Origin: Ruminococcus sp. UBA4350
GTDB taxonomy: Bacteria; Bacillota; Clostridia; Oscillospirales; Ruminococcaceae
Length of the DNA: 17,136 nt
Reading direction: 5' to 3'
Assembly: GCA_002394125.1 (NCBI GenBank)
Contig: DGSY01000194.1
Location: forward strand, 313-17,448
The notes under the pieces were generated by a model. It was not told where the DNA came from and did not search any database. It saw only the letters and a list, made by a program, of their open reading frames with translations. The position numbers and the translations under genes are program-made. Each line of letters starts with the position of its first letter. The first letter of the stretch is position 1. This document shows, one piece after another, positions 1 through 5,801 of this stretch.

Positions 1-717
1 ATGCAGAGCTACGATTTCTACAAGCTCTTCCAGGATTACGGCTGCAATATGCAGTTCGGCGGCGACGACCAGTGGGCGAATATGCTCGGCGGTACGGAGC
101 TGATCCGCAAGAAGCTCGGCAAGGATGCCTATGCGATGACCATTACCCTGCTGCTCAATTCCGAGGGCAAGAAAATGGGCAAGACCGAAAAGGGCGCTGT
201 GTGGCTCGATCCGGAAAAGACCTCGCCCTATGATTTCTTCCAGTACTGGCGGAATGTCGGCGATGCGGATGTTATCAAGTGCCTGAAAATGCTGACCTTC
301 CTGCCGATCGAGCAGATCGAGGAAATGGAGCAGCATCTCGATTCCGGCGCGGCATACAACAATGCAAAGGAGATCCTCGCCTATGAGCTGACAGCGCTCG
401 TTCACGGCGAGGAGGAGGCCGAAAAGCAGCGGGCAGCGGCGCGCGCGATCTTCGCGGGCAGCGGCGACAGCGAGAATATGCCCGCGACCGAGCTGACCGC
501 CGATGACCTCACCGACGGACAGATCGGCCTGCTGACGCTCCTTGTCAAGGCAAAGCTCTGCCCCTCGATCAGCGAGGCGCGCAGACTTGTGCAGCAGGGC
601 GGCGTGACCGTCAATGATGAAAAGATCACCGATCCGAAAACCATGTATACAATGGAAAAGGATCTCATCATCAAGAAGGGCAAAAAGGTCTTCCACAAAA
701 TTACGATGGCAAAATAA
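1..717 (+). CDS. tyrS: Tyrosyl-tRNA synthetase, C-terminal part (5' truncated by window)
   Basis: Charges tRNA-Tyr with tyrosine in the cytoplasm. The 238 visible residues hold the second half of the Rossmann catalytic domain (FGGDDQW near residue 19), the KMSKS-equivalent loop seen as KMGKT near residue 58, the anticodon-binding helical region, and a C-terminal S4 RNA-binding domain from about residue 170 (SISEARRLVQQGGVTVNDE). Bacterial TyrRS of this type is about 400-420 residues, so roughly 170 N-terminal residues with the HIGH motif lie upstream of the window. The ATG at base 1 is therefore internal and not the start. The gene ends in TAA; the next gene starts 81 nt later on the same strand. 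The KMGKT form of the signature loop resembles the KFGKT form of Bacillus-type TyrRS. Identification is firm; regulation (for example an upstream T-box) cannot be judged because the 5' end is missing. Confidence 0.97.
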   Translation: MQSYDFYKLFQDYGCNMQFGGDDQWANMLGGTELIRKKLGKDAYAMTITLLLNSEGKKMGKTEKGAVWLDPEKTSPYDFFQYWRNVGDADVIKCLKMLTFLPIEQIEEMEQHLDSGAAYNNAKEILAYELTALVHGEEEAEKQRAAARAIFAGSGDSENMPATELTADDLTDGQIGLLTLLVKAKLCPSISEARRLVQQGGVTVNDEKITDPKTMYTMEKDLIIKKGKKVFHKITMAK

Positions 718-729
718 TTGAGCGTGATA

Positions 730-760
730 CCGGCGTCCGGCGCAGCATACCGGATGCCGG
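730..760. repeat. CCGG-rich inverted repeat between tyrS and the AAA+ gene
   Basis: CCGGCGTCCGG (730-740) can pair over all 11 positions, with one G-U pair, with CCGGATGCCGG (750-760), leaving a 9-nt loop. No T-tract follows, so it is not a standard rho-independent terminator. It may stabilise or process the mRNA between tyrS and the ATPase gene, or be a copy of a dispersed palindrome. The pairing is seen directly; the role is inference. Confidence 0.6.
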
Positions 761-798
761 ATCCGACAGATATCCGAGTTACAGGGAGGTTTCAGGTC

Positions 799-2337
799 AT
801 GCAGGACGGTGTCGCAAAGCAGCTTTCGCAGGTCTATGACAACTGCGCGAAATGCGATGAAAAGGGATTCCATGTAGGTGTGCAGGGAAAATCCATGCAG
901 GATTATCTCCGCTTTACGCTGCTGAAATTTTATGTTTATTTAAGCAGCAGCAACGGCAATATCACAATGCAGGAGATCGCGTATCTCAACGATGCACTGG
1001 GATATTCCATGTCGGCCGATCAGATCGACCGCTTTAATGTCAGCAGCAAGATCACGAAATACAGCTTAAAGGACAGCATGATCACCATGATGATGCCGTT
1101 CCTGAAAATGGATCTCGAAACCACTCCGATCGGGCCGACAAGCCTTGCGTTCATTGAGTTCATCAATCAGGCGGGGCTGGATTTCATGACAGTCGAGAAC
1201 GGCCGGACGGATCCGTTCATCATGCGTGATCTCGGAGCGCTGGTGCTTGCGCTCCGCAATTTCCGCATGGACTATATCTCCAACTGGGATGCGATGATCC
1301 GCGAGCAGAAGCGGCGCGAAGCGCTGACGAACCGCCCGCCGTATATCCCCGGCAGCGGCAATTCGCCGTGGGGCTCCTCGCAGGTTCCGCCGACCGGCCT
1401 GACGCCGATCACGCCGAATCAGCCGCCGCAGAATCAGCAGGGCGGCACGACGCAGAATCCGTTCCAGAAGCAAAATCAGCAGAATGCGCAGCAGCAAAAG
1501 CCGGAGGAAAAGGAATTAACTTTAGAGGAACAGCTTGCAAAGCTCGAAGAATTAACCGGTCTGGAGGCCGTTAAGCAAGATCTCAACAGCTTAATTAACC
1601 TGATCCGTGTACGGAAGATGCGCGAGGACAGAGGTATGCCGCAGTCCGCGATGTCGCTTCACATGGCGTTCCTCGGCAATCCCGGCACCGGCAAAACGAC
1701 CGTCGCCCGCATCCTCTCCGGTATTTACAAGAGCCTCGGCGTGCTCTCGAAGGGACATCTCGTCGAGGTGGATCGCTCCGGCCTTGTCTCCGGCTATGTC
1801 GGACAGACCGCGATCAAGACCAAAGAAGTGATCGACTCGGCACTCGGCGGCGTGCTGTTCATCGACGAGGCCTATGCGCTGACCGCGAACACCGGCAAGG
1901 GCGATTTCGGTCAGGAGGCCGTCAATACGCTGCTGAAGGCGATGGAGGACAACCGCGATGACTTCATTGTGATCGTCGCGGGCTACTCCGATCTCATGGA
2001 GGAATTCCTCGACAGCAACCCCGGCCTGCGCTCGCGCTTCAATAAGATCATCACCTTCGAGGACTATATGCCCGATGAGCTGCTCGATATTTTCAAGAGC
2101 ATCTGCACGAAATCCGGCATGACGATCACGAAGGAGGCGGAGGATGCCGTTCTGGAATATTTCGTCATCCGCTGCGGACAGAACCTCAAAACCTTCGCAA
2201 ATGCGCGTGATATCCGCAATTTCTATGAGCGCGCAATCACGAATCAGGCGAACCGTCTCGCTGCGATCGAATCCCCGACGAACGGTCAGCTCACGACTCT
2301 GACGATCGACGATGTGAAGGGGATTGACCTGAATTGA
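799..2337 (+). CDS. CbbX/SpoVK-type AAA+ ATPase with extra N-terminal domain
   Basis: A 512-residue AAA+ ATPase. Walker A is GNPGTGKTT (residues 293-301, Lys299) and Walker B is VLFIDEAYA (Asp356, Glu357). A conserved SGLVSGYVGQTA segment lies between them and an arginine-bearing GLRSRFNK follows, as in the CbbX/SpoVK/EccA branch, whose members remodel protein complexes. Residues 1-180 form a separate mostly helical domain; its stretch YLSSSNGNITMQEIAYLND weakly recalls TerB-like or EF-hand-like folds. A Pro/Gln/Asn-rich linker (about 195-245) joins the two. The start is ATG 799, because AGGGAGG lies 9 nt upstream; the frame is open back to a TTG at 718 directly after tyrS, but that codon has no ribosome site. 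SpoVK in Bacillus is a sporulation protein of about 320 residues, so this longer form is not a simple orthologue. The family call is firm; the substrate is unknown. Confidence 0.9.
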   Translation: MQDGVAKQLSQVYDNCAKCDEKGFHVGVQGKSMQDYLRFTLLKFYVYLSSSNGNITMQEIAYLNDALGYSMSADQIDRFNVSSKITKYSLKDSMITMMMPFLKMDLETTPIGPTSLAFIEFINQAGLDFMTVENGRTDPFIMRDLGALVLALRNFRMDYISNWDAMIREQKRREALTNRPPYIPGSGNSPWGSSQVPPTGLTPITPNQPPQNQQGGTTQNPFQKQNQQNAQQQKPEEKELTLEEQLAKLEELTGLEAVKQDLNSLINLIRVRKMREDRGMPQSAMSLHMAFLGNPGTGKTTVARILSGIYKSLGVLSKGHLVEVDRSGLVSGYVGQTAIKTKEVIDSALGGVLFIDEAYALTANTGKGDFGQEAVNTLLKAMEDNRDDFIVIVAGYSDLMEEFLDSNPGLRSRFNKIITFEDYMPDELLDIFKSICTKSGMTITKEAEDAVLEYFVIRCGQNLKTFANARDIRNFYERAITNQANRLAAIESPTNGQLTTLTIDDVKGIDLN

Positions 2338-2358
2338 AGCGATCCTGTCGCTTAAATT
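2337..2358 (+). terminator. Weak hairpin after the AAA+ gene
   Basis: AAGCGA (2337-2342) pairs with TCGCTT (2348-2353) around a 5-nt loop, followed by AAATTTAAT. The 6-bp stem and interrupted T-run make this at best a partial terminator; reading into the cyclophilin gene is likely because no promoter is visible before that gene. Confidence 0.3.
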
Positions 2359-2379
2359 TAATCTGAAAGGAACATGATT

Positions 2380-2856
2380 ATGGTAGTTATCACAATGGAA
2401 AACGGAAAGCAGATGAAGTTCAGACTGCGTCCGGACTGCGCACCGATCTCCTGCGAGAATTTTGAGAAGCTCGTGAATCAGGGCTTCTATAACGGACTCA
2501 GCTTTCACAGAGTCATCTCCGGCTTTATGATTCAGGGCGGCTGTCCGGACGGCACCGGCATGGGCGGTCCCGGCTGGCATATCAAGGGCGAATTCCTTGC
2601 AAACGGCGTGAACAATCCGCTGAAGCACAGCCGCGGCGTGCTGTCGATGGCGCGTGCGGCGCATCCGGACAGTGCCGGCTCGCAGTTCTTCATTATGCAC
2701 GCAGATGCGCCGTATCTGGACGGCAATTATGCGGCATTCGGTGAAATCGTTGAGGGACTGGATGTCGTTGACGAGATCGCGGCCGTGCAGACAAATGCTG
2801 CCGATAAGCCCCTGAAACCGCAGATCATGAAAACCGTCGAGATCATCCCTGACTGA
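2380..2856 (+). CDS. Cyclophilin-type peptidyl-prolyl cis-trans isomerase
   Basis: Catalyses cis-trans isomerisation of X-Pro bonds during protein folding. The 158-residue protein is a single cyclophilin domain with no signal peptide, so it is probably cytoplasmic. Visible family motifs are FHRVISGFMIQGG (with the catalytic Arg), GVLSMARA, AGSQFFI and YAAFGEIVEGLDVVD. Length matches compact bacterial PpiB-like enzymes. Two in-frame ATGs compete at 2374 and 2380; GAAAGG ends at 2370, leaving 3 nt to the first and 9 nt to the second, so 2380 is preferred. It follows the AAA+ gene by 42 nt and may be read with it. A hairpin terminator follows directly after the stop. Confidence 0.95.
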   Translation: MVVITMENGKQMKFRLRPDCAPISCENFEKLVNQGFYNGLSFHRVISGFMIQGGCPDGTGMGGPGWHIKGEFLANGVNNPLKHSRGVLSMARAAHPDSAGSQFFIMHADAPYLDGNYAAFGEIVEGLDVVDEIAAVQTNAADKPLKPQIMKTVEIIPD

Positions 2857-2869
2857 AAAATGTACAGAA

Positions 2870-2910
2870 AAAGCCGTGCGATCCTTTCGGGTCACACGGC
2901 TTTGTTTTCT
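2870..2910. terminator. Bidirectional rho-independent terminator
   Basis: AAAGCCGTG (2870-2878) pairs with CACGGCTTT (2895-2903), and inside it GATCC pairs with GGGTC around a TTTC loop. T-rich bases follow on the + strand (2901-2910) and an A-run precedes the stem, which becomes a T-run on the - strand. It lies between the convergent cyclophilin and DUF218 genes and can serve both. Confidence 0.88.
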
Positions 2911-2915
2911 TCGGT

Positions 2916-3797
2916 TTACTGTGCGGCGCTGCTGTCGGCAGGCATACTGTCAGCACCAGAGGATGCCGGAGGCGGTGCCGACTGCTTTCCGGATTTCGGG
3001 AACATCTGGTCGATCAGCGAAACGACCTCCCACATCAGGTTCGCGCCGTAGAAAACGGGGTCGGATTTCGCGGGCGCTGCGTTCAGATTCGTGAAGCCGG
3101 CCTTCTTCGCAAAGTAAAGCGAACGGTGCATATGGTAGCTGTTCGTGATGACGGTGACGGGCGCATTCGGGTCGATCATTTTCGCGGTGTTCCGGAAATT
3201 GGCAAGGGTCATAGGCGCCTGATCCTCCAGAATGATCTTGTCCTCCGCAACGCCGTCCTGCATGAGCAGATCCTTCATGACCTCTGCCTCAGAGGGCGAG
3301 GTCTCGGTCTTGTTGCCGCCGGTGCAGATCAGCATGGAATCCGGATGGTCGCTGAGATATTCCTCTGCGCGTTTGACGCGGTTCAGCAGATCCTGATTCG
3401 GCTTGCCGTTTTCGAGCGCCATGCCAAGGACGAGTGCATTTTTCGTCTCAGCAGAGCCGCTGACGAATCCACGGATCCCGACAAAGCAGGTGAAGCCGAG
3501 CAGCGCAAGGCCGAGCAGCACGATGATGCCCGCAATGACCTTCAGGATGATGCGTCCGGCGGAATGTGCGGAGAATCTTGTGCCGAGGACGATAAGCGAA
3601 AGCGCGCCGAGCAGCCAGATCGCGCAGATCAGGATCTCATAGCGGAAAATCTTCATGTAGGTATCAGTTTGGACGATTGAGCGTGTGCGGTAAACCATGA
3701 CCGCGGTCAGATAGATGCCGAATAAAAGTGACAGTGCGGCAAGAACAATGCCGATAATCAGGCATGGCTTGCTGATTATTGCTTTGGATTCGCTCAT
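2916..3797 (-). CDS. Membrane protein with C-terminal DUF218/YdcF domain
   Basis: A 293-residue protein with three predicted membrane helices (about residues 13-35, 52-72 and 82-107) followed by a DUF218 (YdcF/ElyC/SanA) domain (about 119-255). Landmarks of that domain are ALVLGMALENGKPNQDLLNR, LICTGG, SEAEVMKDLL, TLANFRNTA and ITNSYHMHRS. Family members are implicated in envelope biogenesis or vancomycin sensitivity, but the reaction is not established. The C-terminal tail is Ser/Ala/Pro-rich. The start is the ATG at 3797, because AAAGGAG sits just upstream; the frame stays open into the tRNA-Tyr region but that part is not coding. No promoter is visible between the tRNA terminator and the start, so it may depend on terminator readthrough or an unrecognised promoter. 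Confidence 0.85.
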   Translation of the reverse strand: MSESKAIISKPCLIIGIVLAALSLLFGIYLTAVMVYRTRSIVQTDTYMKIFRYEILICAIWLLGALSLIVLGTRFSAHSAGRIILKVIAGIIVLLGLALLGFTCFVGIRGFVSGSAETKNALVLGMALENGKPNQDLLNRVKRAEEYLSDHPDSMLICTGGNKTETSPSEAEVMKDLLMQDGVAEDKIILEDQAPMTLANFRNTAKMIDPNAPVTVITNSYHMHRSLYFAKKAGFTNLNAAPAKSDPVFYGANLMWEVVSLIDQMFPKSGKQSAPPPASSGADSMPADSSAAQ

Positions 3798-3837
3798 GAT
3801 ACAGCTCCTTTCTGAAATCAAATGCAATTTAATTGTA

Positions 3838-3876
3838 TAAAAAAAGACAGTCTTCCGAATATCGAAAGACTGTCTC
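3838..3876 (-). terminator. Rho-independent terminator of the tRNA-Thr/Tyr unit
   Basis: On the - strand AGACAGTCTT (3875-3866) pairs over 10 bp with AAGACTGTCT (3854-3845), around an 11-nt loop, followed by a run of seven T. It lies 7 nt after the 3' end of tRNA-Tyr and ends the tRNA transcript. Confidence 0.9.
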
Positions 3877-3882
3877 TTGACA

Positions 3883-3964
3883 TGGGAGAGGGTGGATTTG
3901 AACCACCGAAGCATTACGCAACAGATTTACAGTCTGCCCCCTTTGGCCACTCGGGAACTCTCCC
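3883..3964 (-). tRNA. tRNA-Tyr (GTA)
   Basis: A class II tRNA with a long variable arm. The acceptor stem GGGAGAG/CTCTCCC, T-arm GGTGG-TTCAAAT-CCACC, anticodon stem CAGAC/TCTG-type with loop holding GTA, and variable arm after it are all readable on the - strand. The discriminator is A and CCA is not encoded (TGTC follows). It lies 8 nt downstream of tRNA-Thr in the same transcript. Confidence 0.95.
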
Positions 3965-3972
3965 ATATAAAA

Positions 3973-4045
3973 AGCTGGTGGACGGACTTGAACCCCCGAC
4001 CTGCTGATTACAAATCAGCTGCTCTACCAACTGAGCTACACCAGC
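3973..4045 (-). tRNA. tRNA-Thr (TGT)
   Basis: The acceptor stem is GCTGGTG/CACCAGC. The D-arm is AGCTCAGTTGGTAGAGC. The anticodon stem GCTGA/TCAGC encloses loop TTTGTAA with anticodon TGT. The T-arm carries GGTTCAAGTCC. CCA is not encoded. It is first in a two-tRNA transcript; the promoter lies about 25 nt upstream of the mature 5' end. Confidence 0.95.
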
Positions 4046-4076
4046 AAGGTTTTCGCTGTCCGCGGTCAGCTTCATT

Positions 4077-4105
4077 ATTATAGCAGAATCAGGGGGATTT
4101 GTCAA
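4077..4105 (-). promoter_or_regulatory. Perfect sigma-A promoter for the tRNA-Thr/Tyr unit, with AT-rich upstream element
   Basis: On the - strand TTGACA (4105-4100) and TATAAT (4082-4077) are separated by 17 bp, a full match to the sigma-A consensus. Directly upstream (4106-4133) lies an AT-rich stretch with TTTTATTTTTT, which looks like an UP element of a stable-RNA promoter, flanked by the inverted repeat CGAATTC/GAATTCG. Confidence 0.92.
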
Positions 4106-4153
4106 GCGAATTCTGAAAAAATAAAAGAATTCGTCATGTTGCATAATAATTTA

Positions 4154-4200
4154 TATGAATATTCATACAAGATACACAAATATCGTTGTATTTGCATATC
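4154..4200. repeat. AT-rich palindromes in the 4046-4198 intergenic stretch
   Basis: A perfect 14-bp palindrome TATGAATATTCATA occupies 4154-4167. Next to it, GATA-CA-CAAATA pairs with TATTTG-CA-TATC (about 4171-4200), overlapping the stop codon of the - strand membrane-protein gene. The second may act as its terminator, although the stem is AT-rich and the T-run poor. Both are visible; function is inference. Confidence 0.45.
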
Positions 4201-5032
4201 AGAGCGATCCGCGCAGCGCCGTATCATGCGCATGAAGCTCCAGCCGTGCGAAATGGGAGTGCTGCTGCGGGACGGTATGCCGCCATGCGCGTTCGGTCAG
4301 CAGCTGCTCGGCGGTCAGCAGAACCGGAAGCGCACAGACTGCCGTGACCGGCAAAATCATCAGCGGCAGCGAGGTCAGCCGCATCCATACGATTTTCGGC
4401 GTCATGCGGCGTGTCATTTGCAGAGCGGTTCTGACGACGCGGAAAGGCGATTTGTGCGGCAGCTTGAGAAAGCAGCAGGGGAGTGCGGCATCGGCGGCGC
4501 ATACGCGCAGCGGGAGATACGCGGCGGCCGCCGCCAGCAGTCCGAGATGCAGAACGGTCAGCAGCGGCAGAATGCTCTCCGACTGCGGCGGAATCGTCAG
4601 CCAGACCGTTTTCGCAGCGGCGTAAAGCAGGAGCGCCGGCACTGCCGCAATGAGCGTCAGCAGCGCGAGAAGCAGCCGGACGGCCAATGCTCTGCACCAG
4701 AGCCAGATGCTCCCGCTGCATGAGAGAAATCCGAGGTCGTTTTCGTCGAGTGTGCCCGCAAGACGGCCGAGCTGCCAGTCAGACTGCATTTTCAGCGGTG
4801 TCAGCGCGAGCATTGCGGTCAGGAGCGCTGCGGGCAGATAGAGATCGGCGGGGCTGAAAGCACCGGTCAGTCCGGTCTCCGGAAGGATGCCGCAGTCACG
4901 CAGCATTTTCTGTGTGAGGATGCCGGTCAGCAGGCAGACTGCGCCGGTGACATAGCGCGCCGCGCCGATCGCCGATGCGCTCCGGCGGTGTGAACGCAGG
5001 CGCCGTCCTGCTTCATGCCGCAGCCGTATCAT
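4199..5032 (-). CDS. Polytopic membrane protein of unknown function
   Basis: Not recognised as a named family. The 277 residues start with a basic Arg/His-rich segment (1-24) and then show about five hydrophobic segments: near 28-42, 63-80, 115-145, 155-178 and 225-245. A soluble loop with Cys residues (AADAALPCCFLK) and an Arg-rich cytoplasmic-type stretch lie between the last helices. The ATG overlaps the stop codon of the upstream BofC-like gene in an ATGA arrangement, so translation is very likely coupled and the two proteins probably work together in the membrane. GGAGGAT just upstream inside the preceding gene is its ribosome site. Reading-frame integrity over 277 codons, the hydrophobic pattern and the coupling support a real gene. 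A sporulation role is inferred only from the partner. Confidence 0.75.
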   Translation of the reverse strand: MIRLRHEAGRRLRSHRRSASAIGAARYVTGAVCLLTGILTQKMLRDCGILPETGLTGAFSPADLYLPAALLTAMLALTPLKMQSDWQLGRLAGTLDENDLGFLSCSGSIWLWCRALAVRLLLALLTLIAAVPALLLYAAAKTVWLTIPPQSESILPLLTVLHLGLLAAAAAYLPLRVCAADAALPCCFLKLPHKSPFRVVRTALQMTRRMTPKIVWMRLTSLPLMILPVTAVCALPVLLTAEQLLTERAWRHTVPQQHSHFARLELHAHDTALRGSL

Positions 5033-5463
5033 GAGACATAATCCTCCAGCAGCTCGCGCAGCTCCTCCTTGCCGGAGACGCGGAAGCCGTATTCGAGCAG
5101 GATGCGGTCATAGTCCGGCAGCCAGCCTGCGGGCAGATCGTATTCCGCGATCGGCTCGCGCAGACCGTCCTCATAGACCGCGAGCGTATCGCCGTGCAGC
5201 TTGAGCAGATAGCCTGTCTCCGGCAGCTTATCCGCGATCTCTGCGAGGTCGGCAAGATCCTCCGCACTGCCGTGTGTGACCGCAGTCTGCGCGGGCGGGT
5301 CGGCGTGTGCTTCGGCCGCTTTTGCTTCGTATTCCGCTGCGGACTGTAAGGTTTGCAGCGGAGCGGGAGATTCCCGGTGCGTCAGCAGCGCAGCCGCAGC
5401 AGCCGTGATCGCCGCTGCTGACGCGATGACTGCGGTCAGTATCCATTTTCTTGCTGTTGTCAT
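5029..5463 (-). CDS. Membrane-anchored protein with BofC-like C-terminal domain
   Basis: A 144-residue protein: a short basic start, one membrane helix or uncleaved signal (about residues 6-28, Ala-rich), an Ala/Glu-rich stretch, then a compact domain at about 84-143. This domain reads GYLLKLHGDTLAVYEDG, then a LPAGWLPDYDRILLEYGFRV-type stretch, then EELRELLEDYVS. The pattern of YLLK, a G-VAVY turn, LP-D--LL--GI-V and a final LLEDY is that of the BofC C-terminal domain common in Clostridia. In Bacillus, BofC is a forespore protein in the intermembrane space that restrains SpoIVB and hence sigma-K activation. The start is ATG 5463 with AAGGAG 8 nt upstream; the longer open frame upstream is leader. 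It is followed in an ATGA overlap by a polytopic membrane-protein gene. The domain call is by pattern recognition and should be treated as probable. Confidence 0.78.
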   Translation of the reverse strand: MTTARKWILTAVIASAAAITAAAAALLTHRESPAPLQTLQSAAEYEAKAAEAHADPPAQTAVTHGSAEDLADLAEIADKLPETGYLLKLHGDTLAVYEDGLREPIAEYDLPAGWLPDYDRILLEYGFRVSGKEELRELLEDYVS

Positions 5464-5609
5464 AGTCGCACTCCTTCTCGTAAACAGAACGAATGATGAA
5501 AGATTGACACGGAGTAATATGGTATCCGTTTCGCGGATGCTCTTCAGAATGGGGAAAGCAGCCCTATGGGGCGGGCAGTGCCGGCGCGGGCTCCGCGTTA
5601 AGCTATCGT

Positions 5610-5639
5610 CATTATGCTGCATTTTTCAGGAAAATATGC
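5610..5639 (-). promoter_or_regulatory. Possible sigma-G-type (forespore) promoter before the BofC-like gene
   Basis: On the - strand GCATA (5639-5635), an 18-bp spacer and CATAATG (5616-5610) resemble the sigma-G pattern GHATR-N18-CATNHTA with only the last base off. No good sigma-A promoter is visible in this interval on that strand. The leader would be about 140 nt, which is long and weakens the case. Confidence 0.3.
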
Positions 5640-5677
5640 ACAAAAATAAAAAAACAATTAAAATTTTCTGAAAGCCC

Positions 5678-5706
5678 TTAACAATCGGCAGATTTTGTGC
5701 TATAAT
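5678..5706 (+). promoter_or_regulatory. Sigma-A promoter of the PBP operon
   Basis: TTAACA (5678-5683), 17 bp, TATAAT (5701-5706); one mismatch to consensus. An A/T-rich stretch (5640-5668) precedes it. Transcription would begin near 5713 and give a leader of about 90 nt to the PBP start. Confidence 0.85.
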
Positions 5707-5726
5707 AATATCGTGTATTTCTTTGT

Positions 5727-5777
5727 GCGGAGCCATATGCGCTTTCGGCGGCTCTGCGAGGACGGCAGCCTTGCCGT
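5727..5777 (+). other. Two hairpins in the PBP 5' leader
   Basis: GCGGAGCC (5727-5734) can pair with GGCTCTGC (5750-5757) over 8 bp with one G-U. Next, ACGGCA (5762-5767) pairs with TGCCGT (5772-5777) around GCCT. The second is followed by ATTCTGAAAGGGG, so it is not an obvious terminator; the ribosome site remains free. Confidence 0.45.
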
Positions 5778-5801
5778 ATTCTGAAAGGGGAACGAAATAT
5801 C

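Noticed and set aside
718..798. TTG 718 as start of the AAA+ protein
   Set aside because: It abuts the tyrS stop with no ribosome site, and the segment contains the hairpin; ATG 799 has AGGGAGG.
1591..2895. Long - strand open frame antisense to the AAA+ and cyclophilin genes
   Set aside because: Shadow of real coding sequence; no ribosome site or family resemblance.
5503..5532. TTGACA on the + strand in the BofC/PBP gap as another PBP promoter
   Set aside because: No acceptable -10 box at 16-18 bp; the promoter at 5678-5706 is far better.
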